Shown: in pieces, positions 23,560-35,626 of the stretch
How the letters are laid out: every line of letters begins with the position of its first letter
How positions within the stretch are numbered: the stretch's first letter is position 1
Source: Artocarpus heterophyllus
Taxonomy: Eukaryota; Streptophyta; Magnoliopsida; Rosales; Moraceae
Direction of reading: 5' to 3'
DNA: 64,000 bases
Assembly: GCA_025403435.1 (NCBI GenBank)
Contig: CM046335.1
Location: 2,770,368-2,834,367, forward strand
The notes under the pieces: generated by a model
Database searches by the model: none
Told to the model about the DNA's origin: nothing
Seen by the model: only the letters and a program-made list of their open reading frames with translations
Made by a program: the position numbers and the translations under genes

Positions 23560-23870
23560 TAATGTAATTTCCTTAGTCCCTCTCCTTTTTCTTCGTGCCT
23601 ACCCTATTATGATATCAAAATTTCTTTTACCCTTACACTGATTAAAATATAAAACGTCGAGTAATAGTTTAAAGATAATCGTTGGAAAATTTAAGAAAAG
23701 AAAAAAAAAAAAAGAAAACGACCAATGTGTTCTTTTCAAAAATAATAATAATAATAAATAAATAAATAAGAGATGAATATGTTTTTGGAAACTAAGCTGG
23801 CACTCGAGAAACATCTTTTACATTTTTTAAAAAGGTGAAACATCTTTTTGAAAGCATTAGGTGTTGGCGC
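23560..23870 (+). repeat. Fragment of the dispersed repeat and one satellite-monomer half
   Basis: It contains the same flank as the other copies (TATGATATCAAAATT, AAAACGTCGAGTAAT) and then a diverged satellite start (GAATATGTTTTTGGAAACTA, GCTGGCACTCGAGAAACATC, GTGAAACATCTTTTTG). It ends abruptly, and an (ATA)n run splits it near 23,740. Confidence 0.6.
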
Positions 23871-25688
23871 AAATCCCTGGTCATATTTATTTTTCACTTT
23901 AAAATTTAAGCAATCTTTTCATTTAAACTATCTTTCAAAAATAATTATTGGTACTATTGTTTTTCAAACAAATATTTACCGTAATTGTTATAAATAAATT
24001 AGTTTATTAGTGTAAATATTTATATTCTTAACACCCTCATGAATTGCATTATCTTTTTTTTAATTATCATTGATATTTGACATTCCACAACCTTTATGTA
24101 ACCTTCCAATTAACACTTTATTAGTAGTTTTTTATTGTTGTAACTTATGATTTTTTGCCTCTCCCACTTTATGATTCTTAACTTATATATATGGCTTTTG
24201 AGAGCTTGCATTTGTACACAATGAGACGATGTATAATAAGATAGTCTTTCTTTCTATTTTTCTTGTGTCTCTCTATTTTATACTTTGTAATTTAGTTTTT
24301 TTGCATCTGTTTTATAACACATTGTCAACACAAGTTCTCCAATCATTTTGTTGCAATAAAGGTTTAAAGGTTTTACAAGACTTGAAGAATCTTTTTACAC
24401 TAACTTTAGTGATTGTGGTTTATTATGTAGCATTGTATCTTATGATGAAGGGAATTTGGCATATTGGTAAGGTTAATTTTCACCACTTTTTTTGAGTATT
24501 CAAATCTTTGTTTTGATCACTCTTTTTATATTTTACTAGCATTTTTGTTATGCTATATGATTCTTTTTGTGGTATACGTAATTGCAATATCATAAGTTGG
24601 CATTATTTTTAATATGAGAATATTCTTTCTATTGCTGAATTATTGGCATATGACTTTGTTCTTATAATTACTAGAACTTTAAATTTATTGGAAAGTTTTT
24701 GTGAGCACATTCATTAAATTCTAAACATTTTTATGAGTATATAGCCTAATGATTTTTTTTTAGATTGCATTTATATAAATCTTGTGCCTCTATGTATGTT
24801 TCAGTATATAATTTTTATCAACATAGTTTGTAGCAAAATGAAAAGTAGTACAGTAGTAATTGTCAACAATATTATTAAAACCAACTATGATATATAATGT
24901 ATCTTTTACCAAAGATTTAAAATTAGATCTTTTATTTGGTTTGCTAGATATTTCATTGGTAAAAACAAAACTCATGATGAGGTTATTTATATACCTGATA
25001 TTATATTTGGTTTGGTTTCAGCATTTATTATTTAACGTTAAACTTAATAACTTGTGTGTTTTTTAAAATATAGGCATTTCTTCCATATATGTAGGTATGT
25101 CTACTCATACTTTGTGCAGCTTTATATTTATATCATGATTTGGTTAGCTATTATTTTTATATTGGTTTTATCAATATTAATATGTCATTATTAGTTAAGC
25201 ACAATCAATTTACATAAATTTATAATTATTATTTTTAGATGGCTGTTGATATTTTTTGATGACGTGAATACACTATATTAACATATGCTTTCAAGCGAAT
25301 AATTTATTAAGAATTACTAATATTATTTAATTGGCTATTTGGTTTTACATATTCCATGATATAAAAATTGAATAATATTACAATTATGAAAGCAATTATG
25401 ATGAGATCATGCAAAATAAAATGAGAACAATTTTTCCTATTTATTTTTGCATATTCTTTGAAGTGAATATTGTATACATATGATGGCTAAAAGACTTTTT
25501 AAGATTTCTTAATGTCCTTACAATTAATGACAATAATAAAATAAGCATTAAGAGCATAAAATTATAAGGAGATTAAAAGTTTATGATATTAAACTCCCAC
25601 AATTAATAAACAAAAAATAGTTACTTGACATGTAACATTATATATACAGTGTAACACGATTAATACACAAAAAATAGTTACAAAAAAT
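23871..25688. other. AT-rich spacer without recognisable features
   Basis: The stretch is strongly AT-rich. The open frames at 24,229-24,495 and 24,860-25,066 are low-complexity Phe/Leu/Tyr translations with no motif. I see no gene, RNA or element ends here. Confidence 0.6.
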
Positions 25689-25947
25689 AGTCCTGTCTCT
25701 CACTTTTATTCGTGACTTTATTACATCATGATAAGAGAGCTATATATACATAATAGCCCAGAGTTTGCACACCACAGAGACAAAAATGCGCAATATGAAT
25801 GATGAAACTAATTTCATCATATAGGAAGACATACATTTTTATTCATTACTATTTATCACATCTGTAGCACATCATAAACAAAAGTGTAATGCTGACACCG
25901 ACACAGAGGAGAAAGTACGTATACGCAAAGACATGAGAGACAGGACT
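25689..25947. mobile_element. Miniature element with 14-bp perfect terminal inverted repeats
   Basis: AGTCCTGTCTCTCA at 25,689-25,702 is mirrored exactly by TGAGAGACAGGACT at 25,934-25,947. The 259-bp interval is non-coding. A diverged relative lies at about 61,800-61,985 (shared GTTTGCACAC and TGACAAATTTTAA/TGATAAATTTTAA words). No target duplication is evident, so the superfamily cannot be assigned. Confidence 0.5.
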
Positions 25948-26090
25948 GATAAATTTTAAAATATAACAAACATATTGTAGTCTCTCAACTTATACCAGTT
26001 TAAAATTTGTACTTTGGGCCCATAAATTTCATCTTTAAATTTCAAGATGAAACAACCAGATGCATCCCTTGCGATTCGGTGTTACCAGTT

Positions 26091-26346
26091 TTACCTGGTG
26101 ATATTGCAGGATGCACGGTTCTGTAATCCTGACCAAGTGTTCGTACGCATATGGTACACAATATCCTGTCCAGTCTTTATAATTACGTTTACATTTATAG
26201 ACACCGCAACACCAAATGCTTCGGCTGCAATATTCACCGAGTCCGGCGCAGTAGGTTGTGGCTCCTTCAGCTTCCTGTTGCTATCATTCAAATCGCTGCT
26301 ACAATTAAAACAAATAACACCCGCATTACAAGTTGCTACAAAGTAA
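26091..26346 (-). pseudogene. Possible exon remnant, unidentified
   Basis: The base composition changes here to more even GC, and one minus-strand frame stays open for about 85 codons (CNAGVICFNCSSDLNDSNRK, then AAEAFGVAVSINVNVIIKTG). It stops at 26,088-26,090. The opposite strand is also open, which weakens the case. I cannot assign a family. Neighbours are AT-rich spacer only. Confidence 0.2.
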
Positions 26347-26929
26347 TATTTTTAGTACCCGCCATTTCTCTCTTTTTTTATTATTTTTATTTTTTTAGCG
26401 TTTTTGTTCTTTTAAAACCTTAAAGCCCGTTGTATTTATAGCCAGCACCTATAATCTGTTTATTACAAAAGAAAACTTTTGAGAAATAATTGAAAAGCAA
26501 TATGTAGCAAGAAAGTTAAATCAAAATAATTGAAAGGTAATAATAGAAACATGCATGCCTTTAAAGTTGGCTGGCCCATATCATGATAATGGGAAATATT
26601 TGTGCATTTTTTATTCTTATTTTTTTTTTTTTGTTTGAAGTTCATGATTTCTTTTGATATGTGCACACTTGCACGCACAAGATGCGTAGGAATTCATGAA
26701 TATGCAACCATATATAGGGGCCACTTCTTTTGTCTTTCTTTTTTTTTAGTAATATCTTCTACAATTTGTTTTATAAAATTCATTTTTATACTAATTTTTA
26801 TTAGATGATTTATATTTTGGAATTTTCCAATATTATCAACCATTCTATATAATTTTAAATGTCGATGCTCAGATGATATATACCTTAAAAATATTTGAGT
26901 AAGGTGAGGCGATAATCTTAAAAAATATT

Positions 26930-27090
26930 CACTACAAAAATTTGAGATTATACGACCTTCATTTAACGATCTTTTCTCAAAAACCGTCTTGATAAGGGGA
27001 AAAAAATGCATGGAATTACGCCTGCGAGACAAAAACCATCGTGGTATGTACCGTCTTTACCACGACAGGTTTTTAAAAAACACTCACTTA
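26930..27090 (+). mobile_element. Possible CACTA-type terminus (one end only)
   Basis: CACTACAAAAA at 26,930-26,940 is followed by subterminal-looking words (AACGATC, ACCGTCTTGATAAG, CGTCTTTACCACGAC) as in CACTA ends. I could not find the matching right terminus, so this may be a truncated copy. Confidence 0.3.
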
Positions 27091-27234
27091 AAACCTCTTT
27101 TCCCACTTCGACAATTAGACACAAATCAGAAACTCACCTCTCAAATACGAACATAGACCCCTTCAAAACTACTGTCACCGTCCCTCTCCGTTTCCACACG
27201 CGTAATCTCCTTCTTAATTGTAAGTTTTTATTAG

Positions 27235-27310
27235 AAATTGATAAATTATCATCGATTTTGTTGTTTAATCTGAAATTGATAAATTGTTGTTGATTTTGTT
27301 ATTTAATCTG
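27235..27310 (+). repeat. Two-copy 38-bp tandem repeat
   Basis: AAATTGATAAATTATCATCG-type and AAATTGATAAATTGTTGTTG-type units, each ending TTTAATCTG, lie head to tail at 27,235-27,272 and 27,273-27,310. Confidence 0.75.
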
Positions 27311-28089
27311 TGTTTATTGCATTGTGGATCATGAGTATGATTTATTTGTTCTATAATAGGTATGTGTAATTTGTTTTATGATGGTGAATGTTTTTGTTTT
27401 ATGATTTGAATATAATGGGTATGCATAATTTATGAAATTAATTTTAATTAAACTGCTATTTATTATTTCAATTTTGTTTTATAATTAAAAAATTATAATC
27501 ATTTATTTTAAAAGCACTTGTAAAAAGAGCATTTACTTTTATTTAATTCTTGTTGGCTTTTGGGACCCACTAACATTAAATATGCAATCAACCACTCATC
27601 CTCTTTCGTCTTCCTTCTTTTCTTCTCCTCTTTCCTGTGTTAACTTCTCTGCAATTTGGAAATTAAAAGCTTTAGCTTTTTACTGTTATACATGAGAGTT
27701 TTAACATTATTTATAGTTTAAACCAACTCTTATGAACATCCTTTTAGAATCTGGAGGGAGATTTCCTTGAAAACAAAAAAGCATGAGAGATGGAGAGTCA
27801 CAGGAATAGTTGGCATTATTTTAATTATTTATCTAAAGAACATAGTCAGAAAACTTTAACAAATTCTTTAAATAACAATGGGTCCCACAAAACCTCAGCA
27901 ACCACTTAGACGCTACATCAGCTTCCATGTATGTGGAGCTGCCCTTAGCTTTATCCTTGTGAACAATTTTATTTAACCTCGTCTGATCATAGCTCCGTTG
28001 TTAATAAAACATATAAAAGTTCAAAAAATACAATAATTTTATGATTGGGAGGATTTTTCTTATTCTTTCACACAAGCAACTAAAAAAAC

Positions 28090-28400
28090 AACGCAATGTA
28101 GGCTCTAAGCCGCGCCTACCACGTGTCACCTCGGAATGGGGAAGAGAAGAAGGGGGAATCGCAGGGCTGATGTGGCGAAGCATTGCTGGGCGAAACAAGG
28201 GACACACGGGGATGGAAGTAAAGAGCGTCGCACGGGAACCAGCACGCCTGAGAGTTCAGCTGATGCTAGGGCCCACTATGCTTCATGCGCTGGACCAGGC
28301 GATGGGAGTGCGTCCACGCGTGGATGATTGCTGGAGGATAATCATGCGCGCTCTACTGCTGCGCGACTGGTGCTTGTTTTGGGCTGCATGGAATTCGAAT
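28090..28400. other. GC-rich island in AT-rich DNA
   Basis: About 310 bp with much higher GC than either flank, containing a G-box-like CCACGTGTC near 28,119 and the near-palindrome CCACGCGTGG near 28,314. The plus frame 28,041-28,409 is open through it (122 codons), but its translation has no motif I recognise and two other frames are also partly open. It could be a captured promoter or exon, or part of an unrecognised LTR. Confidence 0.4.
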
Positions 28401-28409
28401 ATCAACTAA

Positions 28410-29461
28410 TTTTTGTGACCATTTTGTCTTCCAAATTTATTCCAATTATCATTTTACCCAGTTCACTACATAGTTGAGGAAAATAATAATTAGAAAGAAA
28501 AAATAAAATAAAATAAAATTTAATTAAACTAAAATAAAAATAACTAAAAAGTAATTAAAAGACCTAAAAACTTACAAAATATTTAATTTACCGATAAAAG
28601 CCTAGCTTATCTATAGCCAACTAATTTGGTTCCTTTCCTTTTATTCTTTCTTTTTCTATTCTTCTTTCCTTTTCAATTTTTCCTAGTTCTTTTTTCTTGT
28701 CAATAATGTATTATTACCTTTCTTTTCCACTTTTCTTTTATGGTAGATAACAAGTCTTGTCTATTTTTTTTAAAAAAATAGTCTTGTCTGCACTTTTTTT
28801 TTTCTTTTGGGACAATTTTTTAATTGAAATCTAAAAATAAAAACCGTTCTTTCAGCCATTGTTTTTATAAAAAAATAATTTTAATTAAATATAATTGTTT
28901 CAAAACGTCCCCTTCTTTTAGTCCGTCTTTTTTTTTTTTTTTGCATTATTAAGCCCTCTCTTCTTCTTTTTTTATCACTTCTTTGTTACTTTTCTTTTCC
29001 CCTAATAATTTATATATTTAATTCCTCTAATATATATTTTTATTTAATTCCCCATTTGATTCAAAAATTAAGTGCGACGCACGTGCTTTCCAACGAGTAA
29101 TAACAAAAGTTGTGATAATGATGACACAAGAATGGAGCACTGACTTTAATCCAAAGACTTGTTTGTACTCAACGTGATTTGGTTAAGATAAAAGAAAGTT
29201 AATTCATACCATGAACGTTTGATTTTCTATCTAACAATGATATATAACAAATCTTATCGTAAAGCGGCCATATTCGATCTGATGATGACTTTAATTATTT
29301 TAAGGTAACCTTACCGTTGCAAGTGAGACAAACCCATTCAGCATCCTGAGAAAAAAAAAAAAAAAAGGGCTGCATGGAAGAAATTTATCCATGTAGTTGT
29401 GTTTTTTCTCCGTCGAGTGATTCTGTGGTTCTGATCTTTGTCCTTTGACATTTATCTTCAG
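28410..29461. other. AT-rich spacer
   Basis: This is poly-T/poly-A and CTTT-rich spacer. I see no gene or element terminus between the GC-rich island and the exon-like segment at 29,462. Confidence 0.5.
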
Positions 29462-29534
29462 CTCCAAGACGCTGGATTGCTTCCGGGAATATTCAAAATG
29501 CGCCATCCAAGAATGCTGTAAATGTAGTTACGAG
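29462..29534 (+). pseudogene. Exon-like segment, unidentified
   Basis: A pyrimidine-rich stretch ending TTATCTTCAG precedes a 73-bp segment that reads open as APRRWIASGNIQNAPSKNAV and ends CGAG before GTACAT, a plausible splice donor. It is too short to assign and has no partner exons in view. Confidence 0.2.
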
Positions 29535-30189
29535 GTACATGCACTTAAAAAGACATAACCCTTTAGCTGTGTAATCCTTCGCATCTTCCAATTTTTTTTT
29601 TTCCAGTTTCTTTTTGTTTAATATAGAATTTCTTGCTGATAAATCATATTAAAGTGGCCATCAGTCGCTTTCCTTGTTGATCAAAATCTAAATGCAAAGT
29701 TTTATATTTTTTGACTAGAACATCGGTATGTTCACCTGCATTGTCTGTTTGCTTTAATGGTCATGTTTTGGTTTATAAGTTTGATCGAAAAGTTTAAACG
29801 AAAATTTAAATTTTTGTAAGAGCAAATACTTTTAAAAATTGATCGAACTCATGTAATTCAAATCCACGAACTAAACAGGTTTATATATACTGTGCATTTC
29901 TAAGTCACTAGACGTAGAGGAACTGTAACGCCCCAAAATTTATTTAATGTTAATGTAATATAAATGATGAATTAGTGTTTCATAATTAATGTTTCAACAT
30001 TAATTTGATTACTTGGTTGGATTTTGAATTTTTGGTTCTTTTGTTAAATTGATAAGTTCAAATAATTCCTTATTGTTTTAAAATGATGGTTTGAGTTTTA
30101 AAACACAACAATTTGTAAAATGTTAAAAATATTCCGTTTTACAAAACCGTGGGTGGCATTTGGTTTTCGCACAGTAAAACCGCCCACCG

Positions 30190-30320
30190 TTTCCCTCTAT
30201 TTATTCTCTCTCTTCCTCCTCTCTCCTCACACTCTCAGATTTCTCTCTCTCTTCACTCACTTTCTCTCTCTCTTGATCTCTCTCTCTCGGCTACTCTCCT
30301 CTCTCTCTATCTCTCTCAAA
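30190..30320 (+). promoter_or_regulatory. Likely LTR core promoter with CT-rich tract
   Basis: CCTCTATTTATTCTCTCTC is followed by about 100 bp of CT repeats, the usual plant TATA-plus-pyrimidine-patch layout. The same block is present in the 3' LTR at 39,055-39,185. Promoter function is inferred. Confidence 0.4.
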
Positions 30321-30790
30321 ATTTTTGAAACCAAATTCGAATCCAAGCTTCGGGTTAGCAAGGAGGAAGCTCGGGAATGTGATTTGACAACCAAGAACAT
30401 GGATTGAAGCTTCTATTCGAGGTTAGTTTTGAAATTTCTAAACATTTTCCAAAATTTTCAATTTTGTGCATTTTTGAAATCTAGGTTTGTTTAAGCTTAG
30501 AAAACCCTTGATTTGAGTTAAATGAACTTAGAACAACTAGAATCTAAGCTTAGATTGAAGAAAAACATATTGGATTCAAGATTTTTTATTTTTCTCCCTA
30601 TTTTCTCAATTTCAGATTTTTGAGATTTTTAAGTTTAAATCTTGTTTAAATAAGTTCAAATGTGTTCTAGTATGTTTTTCTATCAACTATTATTATTTTC
30701 CTTGCCTGGGATTTGAGAAAAATAGGTTAGAATCAAGATTTGTGTTTTGGGGGAATCGAAAACCCGTGGCTGAATTTTTGGGTTTTCCTA

Positions 30791-30943
30791 GTTCGGCAGG
30801 CCGAAATAGGGATCGCCAGGCCGGTGTTCTTTCGTCCGGCAGGCCGAAGTTTAGGGTGTTTGGCCGACCGAACCTTGCTTCCGACAGGCCAAACTGTGCA
30901 GTTCGGCCGGTCGAAGCAGGGGGTTCGGCAGGCCGGCCGAGGC
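30791..30943. repeat. GC-rich palindromic array in the 5' LTR
   Basis: Seven or so degenerate copies of GTTCGGCAGGCCGAA lie in a GC-rich patch surrounded by AT-rich sequence. The 3' LTR counterpart (39,657-39,829) is about 20 bp longer and holds an extra copy near 39,668-39,690. Similar words occur in the unrelated solo LTR at 37,060-37,126. Confidence 0.8.
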
Positions 30944-32040
30944 ATGAAAATTTTTGTGATTTTTCACCCGTTTTCATTGTTTTGAACCCTGATTTAAATT
31001 CCAACCTTATAGAATGATTTTAAAGATACAAATGGCACTTTAGGACATCATGAAATGATTTAGTAACATAGAATGTCTCGAACTAGATATTGATCGACTT
31101 AGTTGGTATCTAGGATCGTTCGTGGTTCCGCGGAGCTAACTATAGCGGACTGAGATTACGATGTGGGGCACCAGCATGAGTATCGAGGTAGGACTTCTAC
31201 CCTATTCCTTGGCAGCCTAGTTTCAAAATGATTTGGCTTTGAAAAGGATTTCTATTAAAATGCTTTCAACCGTTGTTTGAAAATGAATTTATCGGTTATA
31301 TTTTAATATACCGTGAACTGAAATGAACTTCATAATGAATGTAAATGACAACACTTAGTAATTGGGTTTTGAATGATGTTTATAATAAACATATAGGCAT
31401 GATGCCATATCAGAGATCAGGTCGTGTAGCGATCGACCTTGGGGGCAGGTCCTGAAACCCACCTGGGCCACTACGGTGGTGATACTATTATGGTTTGCCT
31501 AGGAAAGGAAAAATGATATTATTGGTCATACGGGTAAACTGTTCTGGGTAAGAATGGTTTTACTCAAATTTATTTATTTATTTAAGGTTTCTTTTAAATA
31601 ACTCCTGAATAATGACATGTTTCTTTAAATTAAATTCTTTTATAAAACATAGTCCTATTGAGCCTTTCGCTCACGTTTTATTTGTTTTAAATTTTTCCCC
31701 CCTCTAGGTGGTTTTCCATTTAGGTTTGGAGAGGATTCTTCGGATAAGACATAGGAGCTGTAGAGGAACTAGTAGATTAATTTGTATCATTTAAATCAAG
31801 GCATGTAAGATTTTAGCTTTATTTGTATCTGGACTGTGATTGTATTTATGATATTGTCAGTACCATGTGTGTGCACAAGTTGTGGGTTTGTGAGACCCAT
31901 ATTCGCTATGTTTATTATTTAAATTTTCATATTTTATATTTAACTCAACCCCCTTAAACCTTGGATTTTTAATTAAATTCTTTTTTAATTAATTTAAATA
32001 ATCCGCCACGTCACCTCCCGTACTTCGGGGCGTGACAGAA

Positions 32041-32052
32041 TGGTATCAGAGC
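32041..32052 (+). other. Primer-binding site, initiator-Met tRNA type
   Basis: TGGTATCAGAGC follows the 5' LTR after a 3-bp spacer (GAA). It matches the usual plant PBS complementary to the 3' end of initiator methionine tRNA. Confidence 0.92.
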
Positions 32053-32142
32053 TCAAGGTTATGAACCTTGAGAATTGTGTACACATAAGTTTGACAATGA
32101 AATACCTCTGATAGTCCAAATTTTGTTTTCAGAAGTGAGAGA

Positions 32143-33094
32143 ATGGCACCTAGACGTCGTTCGACAGCTGACGCCGAGTTTGGAAATGATGAGGGCATGA
32201 TGAGGTCTATGTTTACAGCATTTCAACATATGGCAGCCAAGGCTAGACTAGAAGATTCTAATATTGGTAGTCGGCATGCGTACTTTAAGGAATTCCAGCG
32301 TGCGTCTATTCTGACTTTTGATGGTAATGGAGATCCGCAGTTAGCAGGGTATTGGCTGGATTTGACTTTGAAGCATTTGGACACCCTTGGTGTGCCTGAG
32401 GAGTATCATGTGGAGTTTGTTGCATATAAGCTCGAGGGTGGCGCTAACTTGGTGGAAACAAGCTAAGCGTTTGGAGCGCTGTGGTCATATCAGTTGGGAC
32501 AGGTTCGAGGAGCTGTTCTATGATCGATATTTTTTGCAGGGGTATAGAGATCAAAAGGCAGCTGAGTTCTACAGGTTACAGTAGGGTGATCTGTCAGTTC
32601 GGGAGTATGAGGCAAGGTTTAATGAGTTGGCTAGGTTTGCTCCATCAGTGGTGGCATCGGAGCGTGAAAAGTGCATTTAGTTTCAGGAAGGGCTTAAGGC
32701 TCTTATTCGACGACAGTTGGTTGCTCTACGGCTTAGGAGTTTCGAAAAGCTTGTGTCGTCGGTGATATCCGTGGAGAATTATTATGTGCAGTATTGTGAG
32801 GACCGAGCCAAGGCTTCAAGAGGACCGCAGAGGAGTGGTAGGAAGAGCACCAGTAGCCGTCCAACTCCAGGGAAGAGCAAGCAAGGTGGGGCAAACAATG
32901 GTAGCAGCAGTTCATCTGGTAGCGGGCGCAGCAATCCCTACAGCTTCCATTGTCATTTCTGTCCGCAACCCGAACACATTAAGAGGAATTGCCCGATCAG
33001 GAGTGCTCGTCTTGGATCTCAGACTGGGGAGGATGCCAGTCGTCAGTCTCAGCCTCAGACCCTACCTCCGCCTCAGCAGTACCCACAGTTGTAG
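32143..33094 (+). pseudogene. Gag with CCHC knuckle (plus-strand gypsy), broken
   Basis: The frame starts at the ATG at 32,143 (MAPRRRSTADAEF), 91 bp after the primer site. The gag domain is visible (FQRASILTFDGNGDP, then AKRLERCGHISWDRFEELFY and VREYEARFNELARF) and ends in a Ser/Gly-rich linker and the CX2CX4HX4C knuckle CHFCPQPEHIKRNC near 32,955-32,996. A frameshift lies near 32,450, and TAG stops at 32,582-32,584, near 32,672 and at 33,092-33,094. After the frameshift all pieces share one frame with protease-RT, consistent with a single ancestral gag-pol chain. Confidence 0.88.
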
Positions 33095-33295
33095 TATCCG
33101 TAGTTCTCTCCTCATCAGTTCTCATATCCGGCACGGGGGCAGTAGCTGCAGCATTTCCAAAGCAGCGTCCCTCAGTATCGAGCGTCGAGTGCAGGTAGTG
33201 TGCAGTCATCTCCATCCTAGCAGCATCGGCAGAATAATCCAGGACCCAGCAATGTTGGTAGAGGAAAAGGAAAGGCTTCAGTTCAGGTTCATGCA

Positions 33296-34435
33296 ATGGC
33301 ATCTGGAGGTTCAGATTCTCAGACTGGTAACGCGGTTGTCGATGGTACGATCTTGGTTTCCAGATCTTTAGCTTGCGTTTTATTTAATACCGGTGCCTCT
33401 CATTCTCTCATTTCGAGTTCTTTTGTACATGCCTTGGGATTAGAGATAGAAGAGTTTCATGAATACCTAGTCATAACTTCTCCCTTGGGGCGGGTGTGTG
33501 TAAATTGTATGTGTAAATCTTGTAAAATAAAGATTGGGGATGAGATTTTGAAAAGTGATTTGATTATACTAACCATGAGCTCCTATGATGTAATTCTAGG
33601 GATGGACTGGTTGTCCAGATATAATGCAGTTGTGGACTGCCAACTTAGAAAAGTGACCCTAGTGTCTGATAGGGGAACGATAATCACTTACCAGGGTGGT
33701 GGTGATTGGTTAATGAGTGAGCGTCTCATGAAGTCGTGTCTAGGAGGGCGAAGGAATCTAGGTTGTTGTGCTTTTCTTGCCAATCTAGATTGCGAGCCCT
33801 ATACTTTGAGAGGCAGTGTAGCGATTCCGGTGGTTGATGAGTTCGAGGATGTCTTCCCCGACGAGTTGCCAGGATTACTACCCCATCGGGAGATTGAGTT
33901 TGATATCGAGTTGTTTCTAGGCACAGCACCGATTTCTATGGCACCTTATCGGATGGCGGCGGCAGAAATGAAAGAATTAAGGAAGCAACTTCAGGAACTT
34001 GCTGATAAAGGGTATATTCGAAATAGCACATCTCCGTGGGGAGCACCAGTTTTGTTTGCTAAGAAGCATGATGGGACTCTCAGGTTGTATGTGGATTATC
34101 GGCAGCTGAATCGTGTTACGGTGAAGAACAAATATCCCTTGCCTAGGATTGATGAGTTGTTTGATCAGTTGGGAGGTTCGCGGTACTTCTCAAAGATTGC
34201 TTTGCATTCAGGTTATCATCAGCTCAGGATTAAGGAAGAGGATATTCCCAAGACAGCTTTTAGGACTCGGTATGGGCACTTTGAGTTTCTGGTTATGTCG
34301 TTTGGGTTGACGAATGCTCCGGTAGCTTTTATGGATTTGATGAACAGGATATTTAGGCCGTATTTGGATCAGTTCGTGATCGTGTTCATCGATGATATTC
34401 TTGTGTATTCTAAGACTTGGGAGGAGCATGAGTAG
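33296..34435 (+). pseudogene. Protease and reverse transcriptase (plus-strand gypsy), catalytic residues lost
   Basis: A 379-codon frame with protease ([13 protein letters not shown] near residue 29; [13 protein letters not shown] near 98) and most of RT ([67 protein letters not shown]). Two key positions differ from the family: the protease active-site Asp is Asn (NTGAS), and the first RT catalytic Asp is Ala ([10 protein letters not shown] where KIDL is usual). The second RT motif IDDI is intact. A TAG at 34,433-34,435 ends the frame just after the polymerase palm. In-frame stops between 33,092 and 33,296 separate it from gag. Confidence 0.92.
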
Positions 34436-34447
34436 CATCTCCGGATC

Positions 34448-35170
34448 GTGCTTCAAACTCTGCGAGAGCACCAGTTGTATGCTAAGAGGGAAAAATGTGA
34501 GTTTTGGTTGACTGAGGTCAAGTTTCTGGGTCATGTCATCTCGAAGCATGGTATTTCTGTGGATCCATCCAAGATTGAAGCTATATTGGAGTGGGAACGA
34601 CCAAGAAATGTAGCAGAGATTCGTAGCTTCTTAGGTCTTGCTGGTTATTACAGGAAATTTGTAAAGGATTTTTCGAAGATTGCAGCTCCGTTGACGAGAT
34701 TGATCAAGAAAAATGTCAGGTTTGAGTGGAATGAAGATTGTGAGTTTGCTTTTCAGGAATTGAAGAACCGGTTGACTTCAGCTCCAGTGTTAGTTATTCC
34801 TAGCAGTGATGAGCCGTATGAGGTTTATGCGGATGCTTCAGGGTGCGGACTTGGATGCATGTTGATGCAACATGGACGTGTGGTTGCGTACGGATCGAGA
34901 CAGCTACGACCTCACGAGCGGAATTATCCTACTCATGATTTAGCGCTCGCAGCGGTGATTCACGCGCTGAAGATTTGGAGGTGTTACTTGTATGGAGCAT
35001 CGTTTCAGGTCTTCTCCGATCACAAGAGTTTGAGGTATTTGTTCACTCAGAGGGATCTTAATTTGAGGCAGCATAGATGGATAGATATATGGAGGATTAT
35101 GATTTTACGCTGCAGTATCATCCCGGGAAAGCTAATGTGGTCGCGGACGCGCTTAGTAGGAAGTCTTTAG
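34448..35170 (+). pseudogene. RT thumb and RNase H (plus-strand gypsy)
   Basis: It continues the same frame after the TAG at 34,433. It contains the RT connection ([40 protein letters not shown]) and RNase H ([54 protein letters not shown]). RNase H acidic residues look preserved. A frame change near 35,080-35,095 moves the [24 protein letters not shown] segment into the next frame, which overlaps from 35,077. Confidence 0.9.
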
Positions 35171-35625
35171 GGATTCTCGCTTGTTTGGCTTTTGAGAACT
35201 GGAGCAGGGATGCAACAGTGAGCAAGTATAAGCTACGGTATCATGAAGACTGTGATCGAGTTTTGATATATCATGTGGAAGCGACCCCAGCTCTTGTTCG
35301 GATGGTGAAGCAAAGTCAGTGGCAGGATCTGCATTTGCCGGGGATTCGGTCACGGATTCAGAACGGGGAGCAGTTTGAAGAATGGAGCGTGCATGCAGAT
35401 GGATCGTTGTACTTTCGAGAGCGTCTTGCAGTTCCAGCTATCGCCGAGGTGACGAAAGCCGTTTTAGATGAAGTTCATAGGTCTCAGTTCGTTATTCATC
35501 CGGGGAGCACAAAGATGTATCACGATTTGAAGAGGCAGTATTGGTGGAGAGGCATGAAGAAAGATGTTCGAGAGTACGTGGCCAAGTGTTCGACGTGTCT
35601 TCAGGTGAAAGTCGAGCATCAGAAG
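35077..35625 (+). pseudogene. RNase H end and integrase zinc domain, cut by solo LTR
   Basis: It starts with [19 protein letters not shown] and ends in the integrase HHCC domain (HPGSTKMYHDLKRQYWWRGM, then CSTCLQV). Homology stops at VEHQK, exactly where the nested solo LTR begins, and resumes at 37,641 with KPAGQLQPLPIPGWKWEHV. The open frame running on into the LTR up to 35,691 is fortuitous. Confidence 0.9.
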
Positions 35626-35626
35626 C

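Larger units (their letters stand above)
29934..32037 (+). repeat. 5' LTR of the plus-strand gypsy element (2,104 bp)
   Basis: It runs from TGTAACGCCCC to GGGGCGTGACA. It carries a TATTTATTC-like promoter followed by a long CT-rich run at about 30,190-30,310, a GC-rich palindromic array at 30,791-30,943, and the hairpin TGAGC-CTTTC-GCTCA at 31,659-31,673. It aligns with the 3' LTR throughout, with scattered differences that include C-to-T and G-to-A changes at CpG (for example TGTAACGCC against TGTAATGCC). Confidence 0.95.

Noticed and set aside
27554..27893. Possible miniature element bounded by GGGACCCAC and TGGGTCCCAC
   Set aside because: The inverted match is short and interrupted and no target duplication is visible.
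30740..31017. Open frames on both strands over the GC-rich array
   Set aside because: The palindromic GGCCGAA repeats lack stops in several frames; the 3' LTR shows the same by-product.
32784..33371. 195-codon plus frame and 101-codon minus frame
   Set aside because: They are alternate frames of the Ser/Gly/Gln-rich gag tail of the plus-strand gypsy element.
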